DNA of 64,000 nt from Bemisia tabaci (GCF_918797505.1 NC_092798.1:7639501-7703500), one strand, 5' to 3'. Positions 35,351-46,353 are shown, numbered from the stretch's first letter. Notes: generated by a model not told the origin, from the sequence alone. Translations and numbers: made by a program.

Positions 35351-35560
35351 GTTAATGTGGGACATGAATAGGGAGTGGTAAACTAACATAGATATACTAA
35401 TGTCACAATATTTAGAGAGGACTTTATTTACAAATATGGCGTTAGAGTGTAACTTACTGCAGATGCTGTTTATATGGCTATCAAAATTTAGCTTATTGTC
35501 CATATTGTCCAAAAGAATCCCTAAGTATTTTAATATGGAGACAACTCAATTTCTTAGTTG
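35351..35560 (-). pseudogene. LINE reverse transcriptase C-terminal fragment (5' part)
   Basis: The minus strand reads YLGILLDN, then KLNFDSHINSICSKLHSNA and a VYHSLFMSHINNG block. This is the conserved thumb-region pattern YLG...D-x-x-L-x-W/F...HI of LINE RTs. The block MDN looks like a small duplication. It is split from its continuation at 34440-34585 by a foldback insertion. Confidence 0.75.
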
Positions 35561-36526
35561 TTAATCAAGATGTTGAAGGAACCTACAATATTTTTGGTAC
35601 TCAAAAGCATAAAGGAGGGGTATCGATAAGGGCCTTTTTTGGCCCCCTCCTAGAATCTGGAAAATGCGGGTTTTCCAAGTTGACTCAATGTAGTTTACGG
35701 AAATAATCATGATTTCGCCCATAGGCCACTGGATACGTGTTAAACGGTTGAATAAACATAGGTCTGCAGGCGCACTTTGGCGAAATCTCGTGTTTTTCCA
35801 TCACTCCGAGGCTTTTTTGACACCGAGCGCACCGTCTAACTATAACGAGCTTTTGGTATGTTATTAGCACACATTTTAACTATGGTTTGGTTTTAGTTAG
35901 ATGATGCGCTCATAGTTAAAAAAAACTTTTTACAAAAATCGACGTTTAAGGGACGTTCGCAAAAATCTTAAGGAAACACGTCTCTCGAACTTATGCACGC
36001 TAAGTATATTATCGAGGGCAGTTATCAAGCCTTATTAGACTCTTACAAGGAGATTTCCTTCAATTGTGTCCAAAAAATATTGAATTTTCCATACAAACAG
36101 CTGTGCAGATAACGGATTTTGGAGTAGTGGAGGCATATTTTCCCTAATAGCATAACATCAACTTAAATCTGGAAATTTATGTAGGTTTTCCGAGTTGACT
36201 CAATGTAGTTTACGGAAATAATCATGATTTCGCCCATAGGCCTCTGGATACGTGTTTAACGGTTGCCTAAACATAGGTCTACAGGCGTATTTTAGCGAAA
36301 ATTCGTGTTTTTCTGTCACTCCGAGGCTGTTTTGACACCGAGCGCATCGTCAAAATAAAACGAGCTTTTGATATCTGATCAAGGATGCTTTAGAACGCAT
36401 TTTAACTCTGGTTTGGTTTTAGTTAGATGATGCGCTCATAGTAAAAAAAAAAACTTTTTCAAAAGTCGACGTTCAAGGGACACCAGCAAAAATGATAGGG
36501 AACACGTCTCTCCAACTGTATGCACC

Positions 36527-37269
36527 CAGTGGCGTAACGGGCGCCCCTGCAGACCCTGCTATGCAGGGGGGCCCAGGCGCCTAGGGGGCCCTCCCTCGGC
36601 CGCTGGGATTTTTTTTTCTCTCTCTCTCTTTTTGATGCTCAACTTTAGTTTCAAACTTTTGGCCTCTACTTACAGAGATGGGGCTTCTTCCTCTGATTTT
36701 TATTGTTAGCTCGGGGTTTTTCATACTTCTTTCGGACTGTTCCTAACTTTTTGTTTGCTGGAGGGTCCCTGCTTTCCAATGTCCACTCAGTGATTACTAG
36801 ATAATTTTCTCTTTTTTTGTCTTTTCTCGTATTTCGGGCTTTGGGAGGGGGGGGGGGCAAGAATCTAATGGCCCCAAGGCCCTTTGATTCTTGGGCCTGG
36901 GCCCCCGCCCCACTTTAGATCGTTGATCCTTTAGTGGCCCCATTTAATCGGGTACGGGATCCGGGACGGTGAGGGATGAGTCAAATTCAACCTAAGGACA
37001 TAACGTAAAAATAGGCTAAATCCTGCACATACCATACCTAAAGGTAAAAAGATAAAAGCTGCTGCCATTTTGATATTTGTGGTGGTTAAGGCTGATTTTT
37101 GCAGAAATTTTCGTGCTGCGGGCCCCGACCATAAGAGGAAAAACGGGAAGGAGCGAGGGAGGGAGAGGGGCGGAAGGGGAGGATAATTTTGAAATTTTAT
37201 CGACATTGGGGGGGGGGGGGCTAGAGAAAATTTTGCGGGGGGGCCCAGCGGAAGTCCGTTACGCCACTG
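36527..37269 (+). mobile_element. hAT MITE, CAGTGGCGTAACGG termini (copy 2)
   Basis: A 743-bp element flanked by an exact 8-bp duplication TATGCACC (36519-36526 and 37270-37277). The uninserted paralogue near 38087-38097 (inverse) contains a single TATGCACC. Both ends read CAGTGGCGTAACGG inward. No transposase frame. Confidence 0.92.
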
Positions 37270-37757
37270 TATGCACCCTATGTATATTCTCGGGGGCAGT
37301 TATCAAGCCTTATTAATCCTTTACAAGGATATTTTCTTCAATTGTGGCCAAAAAAAAAAAAAAAAACCTAACGACGTAATTCCCTAAGATCTATGCGGAT
37401 ATCCCTTAGACGTCGACTTTTGAAAAAGTTTCTTTTTACTATGAGCGCATCTTCTAACTAAAACCAAACTAGAGTTAAAATATGTCCTAAAGCATCCTTG
37501 ATCAGATATCAAAAGCTCGTTTTAGTTAGACGATGCGCTCGGTGTCAAAAAAGCCTCGGAGTGACAGAAAAACACGAATTTTCGCTAAAATACGCGTGTA
37601 GACCTATGTTTAGGCAACCGTTAAACACGAATCCAGAGGCCTATGGGCGAAATCATGATTATTTCCGTAAACTACATTGAGTCAACTTGGAAAACCCGCA
37701 TAAATTTCCAGATTCTAGGAGGGGGCCAAAAAAGGCCCTTATCGATACCCCTCCTTA

Positions 37758-37925
37758 TGCTTTTGAGTACCAAAAATATTGTAGGTTCCTTCAACATCTT
37801 GAGTAACAACCAAGAAATTGAGTTGTCTCCATATTAAAATACTTAGGGATTCTTTTGGACAATAAGCCAAATTTTGATAGCCATATGAACAGCACCTGCA
37901 GCAAGTTACACTCTACTGCCATACT
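37758..37925 (+). pseudogene. LINE RT fragment, inverse copy of 35351-35612
   Basis: The plus strand reads ILKYLGILLDNKPNFDSH and CSKLHSTAIL, the same LINE thumb segment found antisense at 35351-35560. It flanks the palindrome at the equivalent tip, so LINE sequence was included in the inverted duplication. Confidence 0.7.
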
Positions 37926-38488
37926 TGTAATTATTTGTAATTGACGTCTAAGGGACATCCGCATAGATCTTAGGGAATTACGTCGTTAGGTTTTTTTTTT
38001 TTTTTTTTTTTTTTTGCCACAATTAAAGAAAATATCCTTGTAAAGGTTTAATAAGGCTTGATAACTGCCCCCGAGAATATACATAGGGTGCATACAGTTG
38101 GAGAGACGTGTTCCCTATCATTTTTGCTGGTGTCCCTTAAACGTCGACTTTTGAAAAAGTTTTTTTTTTTACTATGAGCGCATCATCTAACTAAAACCAA
38201 ACCAGAGTTAAAATGTGTTCTAAAGCATCCTTGATCAGATATCAAAAGCTCGTTTTATTTTGACGATGCGCTCGGTGTCAAAACAGCCTCGGAGTGACAG
38301 AAAAACACGAATTTTCGCTAAAATACGCCTGTAGACCTATGTTTAGGCAACCGTTAAACACGAATCAAGAGGCCTATGGGCGAAATCATGATTATTTCCG
38401 TAAACTACATTGAGTCAACTCGGAAAACCTGCATAAATTTCCGGATTTAAGTTGATGTTATGCTATTAGGGAATATATGCCTCCACTA

Positions 38489-39064
38489 CAGTGGACTCTC
38501 GATAATTCGAAATTGAAGGGAATCGGCTTTTTCTTCGAATTAGCGAGGTTTCGAAATAAAGAGAGTTTGAATTAAAGAGATTCATGCGGATAAATTTCGA
38601 ATTAGAGAGGTTCGAATGTAGAGAGGCAAATGGACGGATTTACGTCAAAAGGAACCAAAAATATCAGTTTATTTCTTTACGGAGGTAAAAATTACACTAA
38701 GTTATTATTAAGTATTAATTATTTATATTTAATTTTAAAATTATTAATTACATGTTTACATTTTGACAATCCTATCAGCTCTTTCAGACACCTAGGTACA
38801 TAAACAGTTGACTTCGAATTGTAGAGGGAATGTACCGTCTTATTTCGAATTATAGAGGGAGGACCATATTTACTTCCCAAAATTCGAATTACAGAGAGAA
38901 TTTACGTTGCAATTTCGAATTATAGAGGGCCGCGCCGGCTTAAAAATTTCGAAATAACGAGGGGAGAAAAATACATTGATTTTCTTCGAATTATCGAGAG
39001 ATTTTCAAGGGAAACGGACTTTCCTTCGAATTAACAAGGTTTTCGAATTATCGAGAGTCCACTG
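38489..39064. mobile_element. pogo/Tigger-like MITE
   Basis: A 576-bp element with inverted ends CAGTGGACTCTCGATAATTC, flanked by TA on both sides. The paralogue at 36135-36142 (inverse) has a single TA there. Subterminal TTCGAATTATAGAGGG-like repeats recur on both sides, as in other pogo-type elements. Non-coding. Confidence 0.88.
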
Positions 39065-39184
39065 TACTCCAAAATCCGTTATCTGCACAGCTGTTTGATG
39101 GAAAATTCAATTTTTTTTTGGACACAATTGAAGGAAATCTCTCTGTAAGAGTCTAACAAGGCTTGATAATTGCCCTCGATAATA

Positions 39185-40020
39185 CAGGGTGGCCCAGACC
39201 TACCGTACCAGGCCTTTTTTTCGGTTAATTTGGGTCGTACGAAGTCCAGGATTGCGGGGATGGATAGGGAATCGACCCCAAGGAATCCGAATTTCATGGC
39301 CCCAAAGCCCCCCTGGCGCCCCTTGGTGGGTAAAAGTGGGGTCCGTACTTCAAAAGTCAGGGTTTATGTCAATTTTGAAATTATTTCATCGGAATCAGAA
39401 CGTGCGGAAATTTTTAACTTAAATCGACACCAAGAAATCCAAAATCGGCCCATTCGTGTTCAAAATACCGACCCCTAAAGGTGGGGGACGTAGCCCCCTT
39501 TCAAAAAAATTCAAGTTCGTTAAATTGACGTGGAGACTCGGAAAAAATGTGTATTCATGGGTAATCGACCCCAAGGAATCCTAATTTGAAGGTCTCGTTG
39601 TCCTCAGAGACTTTTCTGATGGGGCACAGGGGGTCTCTGAACTGTTAAATTCAACCGGGGGCACAGAGGTAACCTCCACACCGGTTGAATTTAAAAGTTC
39701 AGAGACCCCCTGTGCCCCATCAGAAAAGTCTTTGAGGACAACGAGACCCTCAAATTAGGATTCCTTGGGGTCGATTACCCATGAATACACATTTTTTCCG
39801 AGTCTCCACGTCAATTTAACGAACTTGAATTTTTTTGAAAGGGGGCTTTTTGAAAGTACGGACCCCCCTTTTACCCCCCCAAGGGGCACCAGGGAGGCTT
39901 TGGGACCATGAAATTCGGATTCCTTGGGGTCGATTCCCTATTCATCCCCGCAGTCCTGGACTTCTTACGACCCAAATTAACCGAGGAAAAGGCCTGGTAT
40001 GGTAGGTCTGGGCCACCCTG
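39185..40020. mobile_element. Palindromic Tc1/mariner-type MITE, CAGGGTGGCCCAGACC termini
   Basis: An 836-bp foldback with TA flanks at 39183-39184 and 40021-40022 and ends CAGGGTGGCCCAGACCTACC. Nearly the whole length pairs around a centre near 39665, apart from a ~120-bp gap in the right arm. It was inserted into the TA duplication of the adjacent mariner element. Confidence 0.82.
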
Positions 40021-40022
40021 TA

Positions 40023-40985
40023 CGAGGTATGTTAGATTAGAAACCGGATTTTGGTCATAACTAGCCCACAATGCGTCCAAATTACGTTTTCTTGAGCTTT
40101 TCTGATAGCTGAAAATATATTTAAGAACGCTACGTTCACAAATTTGAAAAATCATAATTAGCTTTGTTGGTATGTGGCTTAAAGTAAGGCAACCTCAAGG
40201 GTGTTTTGCGATTTTTATGTTTGACCGAACTTGTCTCTCTTTTTTCGGTCTTGCACTACATTTTTCAACCCACAAGGACGATTGGAGTTTCGTCTCCATA
40301 TCGTAGCCGTACACTTAAGTATTGTCACCGAAAATTATCCTATCCAAAAATGTAGGATCATTGTTAGAACGTTCAAACAGCTAAAAGGAAATTGACATTT
40401 GGTTGGATTTTCGTTCAACGGACAACAATCAAGGGGCAAGTGTACTTGAAACTCGATGCGTGTCTACATATTCTATCAAAATTGTATGTACAGAGCCTTC
40501 AGAAATATTACTCTGTTCAACAAGCTCGAAATGACCATTTTCGAGCACTTTCGCCCGCACTTCTTCCACGTGACAAATGTCAGTTGCCGTCGAGGGTCGA
40601 TTCCCATAACCCTCATCTTCGACGAACTCCTGACCAGTTTTGAATCGTTTAACCCACTCAAAACAGTGGGAACATCTCATACAATGATCTTGGTAAACTT
40701 TACTTAGCATACGAAAAGTTTCGGTACAAGGTATACCGAGTTTAAAACAAAATTAAATGTTGAGTGTTTGCACTATCAGTGATCGCATGCTGAAAATCGC
40801 AAAACGCACCTGACTTACTCGTATTCAAGATGACACAGAATAAACACTGATCAAAATAAACAAAATCTGTGAACGTAGCGTTCTTAAGTATATTTCCAGC
40901 TATCAGGAAAGCTCAAGAAAACCTAATTCGGACGCAATGTGGGCTAGTTATGACCAAAATCCGGTTTCTAATCTAACAGACCTCG
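40023..40985 (-). mobile_element. Mariner element with internal deletion
   Basis: A 963-bp element with ends CGAGGTATGTTAGATTAG / CGAGGTCTGTTAGATTAG inverted over about 130 bp, flanked by TA. The empty site (ATAATATACTTAGCG) is present in inverse at 35998-36015. It encodes a truncated mariner transposase on the minus strand. Confidence 0.88.
40429..40770 (-). pseudogene. Mariner transposase, N-terminal DNA-binding part only
   Basis: The minus strand reads TETFRMLSKVYQDH, then FEWVKRFKTGQEFVEDE, GNRPSTATD and ISEGSVHTIL. This is the paired helix-turn-helix N-terminal domain of mariner (Mos1/irritans-type) transposases. Just upstream FKLG is in frame, but a stop precedes it. The frame ends soon after the second HTH, and the catalytic DDD domain is missing. 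It is non-functional for transposition. Confidence 0.85.
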
Positions 40986-41359
40986 TATACTTAGCGTGCA
41001 TACAGTTCGAGAGACGTGTTTCCTTAAGATTTTTGTAAAAAGTTTTTTTTAACTATGAGCGCATCATCTAACCAAAACCAAACCATAGTTAAAATGTGTC
41101 CTAATAACATACCAAAAGCTCGTTATAGTTAGACGGTGCGCTCGGTGTCAAAAAAGCCCCGGAGTGATGGAAAAACACGAGTTTTCGCCAAAATGCGCCT
41201 GCAGACCTATGTTTAGGCAACCGTTTAACACGTATCCAGTGGCCTATGGGCGAAATCATGATTATTTCCGTAAACTACATTGAGTCAACTTGGAAAACCC
41301 GCATAAATTTCCAGATTCTAGGAGGGGGCCAAAAAAGGCCCTTATCGATACCCCTCCTT

Positions 41360-43425
41360 TGATTTTGTCTACATTTAACTGGAAGAAATTCGAATCAGCC
41401 CATTGTCAGAAAATGTTCAGAATAATAAATACATCCATCTCTAATCTTGATAGATCCTTATTGCTAACTACAAAAAGCACATCATCGGCAAAAAGAAACA
41501 TTATAAATAACTAGCCGCTGTGGCTCCGCTCCGCTCCCTGGACCCCCGGTTTACGGCTACGGCCCGCCATCGCCCCGCGATCCGATCGTTATACTTGCCA
41601 AAATATTCACCTGAGAATTCCACGCTTGGAATGAATTCACTTTTTCAAGAAAAAAAATCAACTTTTCTAAGTCTTCCATGTACGATCTCGTTTGTTCTCC
41701 GCAGTTACGACCATAATAACCTCAAACCAATGACCAGAAAATGCTAAGTAGGAATTGGTCGGACACTCAAAAATCGCAAATGTTCCGAAAAAAGAGAGGG
41801 AAAATTAAGAAGATGTTGCTGCTAGGTATCCATCGATCAACGAACGTGACCGTAAATGAACGTATCCGACGAAAGCAGATGAGCGATGGGCAACCTCTCA
41901 GAAAGTCGCAAAATTTCGAAATCTAATCAGTGTTGCTCTCGAGATGCACAATGCAACTAAGTTGACAGCGTACACGAACAGACCGACTTTCGGAGCAACT
42001 CAGTGGAAACAGTTCAGTCCCGAAAATACTTGTTTCCTGTCTTTTCCTTTCCCACGGGTTTCCTTTGCCCTTCGAAAGAGGTGACAGTTGTAGGGGTAAT
42101 AGGGTGGAGCGAAAAACACTTTTTTTGGAAATCGCTTGACGGCTTAATATCAGAAAAGTTGCCTCTCGTAATATAAACTGATCCGTGTTTTTTCTTTTTC
42201 CGAAATTCCAACTCCTTTAGGTGGCAACTAAAGTTTCGAATTTTACGAAAAAATCACATTTTTCTCCTAAAAAACGGGCTAGCGCCGTTTGGTTTCAACT
42301 TTACGTCTTGCAACTGACTTATCCGCATGATTTCGATACGCCAAGTTCATTTATGACCATTGCAATGTTGCCAGAAATACGTAAAATTGTAAAATGTTTC
42401 AGTGCTGCCGCATCGCACATTTGTAAAATTTCCGATCTCGCGATAATTGAGATTTTTGACGATTTGATGATTTTTTTAGGGACGAAGCAGTCACTCTAGA
42501 GCCCCGAAAATTTGAGATGATAGCCTCCTAACACACTATTTTTGACATAAATTAAACATTTTTCCGTGAAGGACGCGCAAGTATTTTGTGAAAATTGGTA
42601 ACGTTGCATGGTGTCAACGATCATTGTGTCAACAAACCTAAAATCTGATCACGGAGTCGACAATTATTGTTGACGTCGTGCTCAGACAGTAAAACGCAAA
42701 AATGGGCCCTGATCATGGTGTCAATAATCACGGTGTCAAAAAACAAAAAAATATCTTCCTTATAAGTAAAATTAAAAGTCTCATAAACGCAAGATAGTTA
42801 ACTTCTAATACACTACTGTTGATACAAATTACACGTTTGAGCGTACAGGACGCGGAAGTATTTTTTAAAAATTCGAAAGCTTGACCGAAAACGCTGTTTG
42901 TAAGCAAAAATATACTTCGGCGAAAATTGATTACATATATTTTTTTAAAGAGGGGCATTCAAAATTGGCGATTTTGCCCGGAGTTCCTCGAGTTAGGGTT
43001 CTTCTTTTGTTTACGTGCTTCTCACTCGTGGGTCATCGATGTTGATTTGGTTCAAGTTATTGGTCGAAACCAAAATTTTGGGGTTAGAGTCTGAGTATAT
43101 CCCGTCATCAATGTTTTCCAACCTGCTTCTTCATCTTCGATGAATGCATCAAGGACGGTGATTGGTTGAGAACAATATCCTCTTTTCCAGTTGATCGTTC
43201 AACATCGCACGCCTTCCCATCGCGGTCTGTGGTCGCAAAAATTCCAGCGATGGAACTGCTATGGAACAAACTCGCACTTCCATCGCCGGGAGCCATAGAA
43301 GTCTGTGATTAGGCTGTTGGCAACACTGTAAAAATTATTTAATTTCGCGCTTCATCCGGCAACACTGCACATGTCGAACGTTGTCAAGTTTCACCAATAA
43401 TTAACTCTCTGGCAACGCTGTAGCA
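41360..43425. other. Intergenic, no gene seen
   Basis: Short frames only (for example 42221-42499), without recognisable domains. A GC-rich patch near 41515-41580 reads CCGCTCCGCTCCCTGGACCC, similar in character to GGTCCAGGGGGCAAAGCC near 29071, which suggests a shared repeat end. Confidence 0.5.
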
Positions 43426-43582
43426 TAACCTACAAGTTGAAGGGGCAATATACACTATTGCATAACCAACAAATTGAAGGGGTAACCAACACTGTTCCAT
43501 AACCGCAGATTAAAGGGACAGTATGTAATACTCAATATGCATAACCCGAAAAATGAAGGGGCAACATACAATACTTGTTACA
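43426..43582. repeat. Degenerate tandem repeat, four ~40-bp units
   Basis: Units of GCATAACC-N-ACAAATTGAAGGGGCAA-type recur four times (near 43428, 43461, 43497, 43544). They lie about 230 bp upstream of the exon at 43816. Confidence 0.7.
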
Positions 43583-43815
43583 CCGTTGCCACATTGTCCA
43601 ATGTCCACCCAACAACACTGTAATTTAATTCGAATTGTTATTGCACAATTTGGCTATGAACTCTTATTCTAAAATCGCCATTGCCCTACTACTGAGCTGA
43701 GATTTTATGCCGATTTGTGTCCATTTTTCCACCTATATGGAACGGCGCTTATCATATTTTCAATTTTCACCTGTTGTACCCTAATTTAAGTAAAGTTGTC
43801 TTCTTAATTTTTCAG

Positions 43816-43918
43816 AATTATATACCTGATAAACAGAGCCGCTGAAAGAACCGGGCAATGGGCCGCCAGGTTTGCTGACCGTGCTTTAGATATAGCTGAA
43901 AGCAGTGCGTGTATAAAT
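43816..43918 (+). CDS. Exon of an unidentified gene
   Basis: A 103-bp exon candidate. A strong acceptor (TTAATTTTTCAG) ends at 43815 and a consensus donor (AAT-GTAAGT) begins at 43919. One frame is open throughout and reads ...NRAAERTGQWAARFADRALD then IAESSACIN. It starts with one base of a split codon and ends on a codon boundary, which fits the three downstream 57-bp mini-exons that also begin on a codon boundary. I do not recognise the protein. The sequence is amphipathic, with alternating A/R/E residues, so an alpha helix is likely. No start codon or upstream exon was identified. Confidence 0.55.
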
Positions 43919-43979
43919 GTAAGTAATACTTTTCTCACTCGTCTCTACTTCCTACCGAACCGCTCTCTTCCTTCTGTCT

Positions 43980-44640
43980 TATAGTGGCGTGGCGTGCTTT
44001 GCTATGTATCAGTTGTATAGATCGTCCAGCCCCCCTTCAAACTAGGGGCTCCAAAGAGGCTCATCGATGGAACTGCTGACTGTTGCCTTTCAAAGATCGT
44101 CGGCCCGACGACCTTTGAAGGTAACCGATGTGTTTGGATACATCACAGATCAGATCTTGAAATTTTCAAGGAATTCCGTGCAGAAATGGCTGAGAAATAG
44201 AAGAATTGATGCCAGTTTGAGAGCTCCAGTTTGAAAGTGGGCTGGACGCCTATGGAACGCCGTCCGTCCATTTACTAAATATATATTTTTTTCTTTCATT
44301 TATAAATTTTTTTTTCATATATATGTATATTCTTTTTTTTAAAAGGTATATTTACTTTTCCTTAAAAATATATATGTTGTTTATAAAATATCGAAATCCA
44401 GCCAACCTTATCTAACCAAAAATATATATTTGAAATGAGATAGTCAGGAATTGGACAAACGGCGTACCAACTTTCGTCCTACGCCGGATGTCCTCAACGA
44501 TTCCACCGATTGGCCCCTGTGTTGCTAAAATGTGCAATATTTTTTTTAACCTGCAAATGAAAAAGTTTCGTTGGCCTTTGGCCTTTTGCTCATCATGGTT
44601 GAAGCTGAAGCCAGGTAGCTCGTCAGTTTGATCTGATTTT
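43980..44640. other. Intron-like sequence with a single hAT-type terminus
   Basis: AGTGGCGTGGCGTGCTTTG at 43983 matches a terminus of the MITE at 24612-24766, with no matching second end found. The remainder has AT-rich runs of TATATATTTTTT type near 44280-44440 and no reading frame worth reporting. Confidence 0.5.
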
Positions 44641-45122
44641 TTCCCCTCCTAGAGAGACGATTTTATTGTGCCTCTCCATATTAAATATCTCCTATTAAAT
44701 TCTCCATATAATCATAGATTCTATGGTAGGAGAGCTGAGAGTAATATTAAAGCATTGCTGAGAAGGTGCCAGTGGATGACGAAAAATGTGTTTATGATCC
44801 ATGCTTATTTAGGAGGATTTCCCTATGAATGTTGTGCTCATGCTAGTATGTAGTAAGGCAATGCAGTTAGGGGTCATTCGCAAAAGATCGCTCGCATCTT
44901 CCGAAACAATTGATTAAAATATCGAGGGCTCTCCATAGGCTTTATTTGGCATTTTTTTATTTCTATGTATGCAACTAATTTCCACATTAAGTTCCTGAAA
45001 TTCAATCATAGTTTGTTTTTCCCCCGGATTTTTTGGTAAGATATTTTCCCCGAAGCTTCTTCTCTGACTCTATTTTTTCCTCTTCTTCTCTCAACTTTTT
45101 AGTGTTTGTGTTCATGTTACAG

Positions 45123-45179
45123 GACGATTCTGAGTCCGAGCAAGGAAAGTGCGAGTACGCACCAATAGAATACAATCTG
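45123..45179 (+). CDS. Mini-exon copy 1 (donor site lost)
   Basis: A 57-bp open block after TTCATGTTACAG, reading DDSESEQGKCEYAPIEYNL. At the donor position it has CTG-ATGAGA where copies 2 and 3 have CAG-GTGAGA, so the GT is now AT. It may be skipped, use another donor, or be dead. It differs from copy 2 at 10 of 19 residues. Confidence 0.55.
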
Positions 45180-45634
45180 ATGAGAAGGAAATTCATGTTG
45201 CATGTACGTTCAATTCTTGTGTTCAAATATGTTACAAAAAAAAATTTCTTGTCACCACAACTTATGTTCTCTTGAATAACTTTCATTTGCATGACATTTT
45301 GCATGATTCCACTCAAGTTTTCCGTGTTTTCCCTATAAATGTTGTGCTCACGCTAGTATGTAGTAAGTCAATGTAGTTAGGGATCCTTCGCAAAAGATCG
45401 CTCGCATCTTACGAAACAGTTTATTAAAATATCGAGGGCTCTACATAGGCTTTATTCGGCATTTTTCCATTTCCATATATGCAACTAATTTCCGCAATAA
45501 GTTCCTGAAATTCAATCATAGTTTATTTTTCCCCCGGTTTTTTTGGTAAGATATTTTTCCTGAATCCACTTCTTCTTCTTCTTTTCCTTCTCCTTCCTCC
45601 TCTTAACTTCTATGTGTTTTTGTTCATGTTACAG

Positions 45635-45691
45635 GACGATTCTAAATGTGAGCATGAAAAATGGGAATACGTTGGAATAGAATACGATCAG
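45635..45691 (+). CDS. Mini-exon copy 2
   Basis: A 57-bp, phase 0-0 exon reading DDSKCEHEKWEYVGIEYDQ, with acceptor TTACAG and donor CAG-GTGAGA. It could join the exon at 43816-43918 without changing frame. Strongly acidic with one Cys and one Trp; family unknown. Confidence 0.65.
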
Positions 45692-46079
45692 GTGAGAAGG
45701 AAATTCATGTTGCATGTTCCTTTCTTGTGTTCAACTATGTTACATTAAAATAATATTATGTTTCCGTAACTTACGTTCTCTTGGATAACTTCCATTTACA
45801 CAGAATTTTGCATGATTCCACTCAAGTTTTCCATGTTTTCCCTATAAATGTTGTGCTCATGCTAGTATGTAGAAGTCAATGCAGTTAGGGACCCTTCGCA
45901 TTACTCAGCATTTTTCCATTTCCATACATGCAACTAATTTCCGCAATAAGTTCCTGAAATTCAATCATAGTTTGTTTTTCCCTCGGTTTTTTTGGTAAGA
46001 TATTTTTCCTGAATCCACTTCTTTTTCTTCCTCTTCTCCTTCCTCCCCTTAACTCTATGTGTTTTTGTTCATGTTACAG

Positions 46080-46136
46080 GACGATTCTAAATGTGAGCAT
46101 GAAAAATGGGAATACATTGGAATAGAATACGATCAG
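46080..46136 (+). CDS. Mini-exon copy 3
   Basis: Identical to copy 2 except for one base (GTT to ATT, Val to Ile), with the same acceptor and donor. Because both flanks are phase 0, copies could be used singly, together or alternatively. Confidence 0.65.
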
Positions 46137-46353
46137 GTGAGAAGGAAATTCATGTTGCATGTTCCTCTCTTGTGTTCAACTATGTTACATCAAAATTATA
46201 TTGTTTCCGTAACTTACGTTCTCTTAGATAACTTCCATTTACACAAAATTTTGCATGATTCCACTCAAGTTTTCCATGTTTGCCTGTAATTGTTGCACTC
46301 ATGCTAATATATACGTAGCCCGTAACCTTAGCACAAGGGTCCCACTAATGATA

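Larger units (their letters stand above)
35613..41358. repeat. Compound palindrome with five copies of a ~200-bp module
   Basis: A module containing TTGACTCAATGTAGTTTACG, TTTCGCCCATAGG and CACCGAGCGCA is present at about 35675-35870 and 36190-36375 (forward) and 37500-37695, 38245-38430 and 41120-41300 (inverse). The outer tips AAGGAGGGGTATCGATAAGG (35613) and its inverse (41358) pair. The right arm is broken by insertions at 38489-39064, 39185-40020 and 40023-40985, and the left half by 36527-37269. Removing these restores long near-identical arms. Confidence 0.75.
44825..46320 (+). repeat. Three tandem ~0.5-kb units, each with one mini-exon
   Basis: CCCTAT-A/G-AATGTTGTGCTCA marks unit starts at about 44823, 45330 and 45838, and a fourth truncated start is near 46285. 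Each unit holds a pyrimidine-rich tract, GTTCATGTTACAG and a 57-bp exon. The third unit lacks about 95 bp (near 45900). LINE sequence follows at 46354. Units are roughly 85% identical in the intronic parts. Confidence 0.85.
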
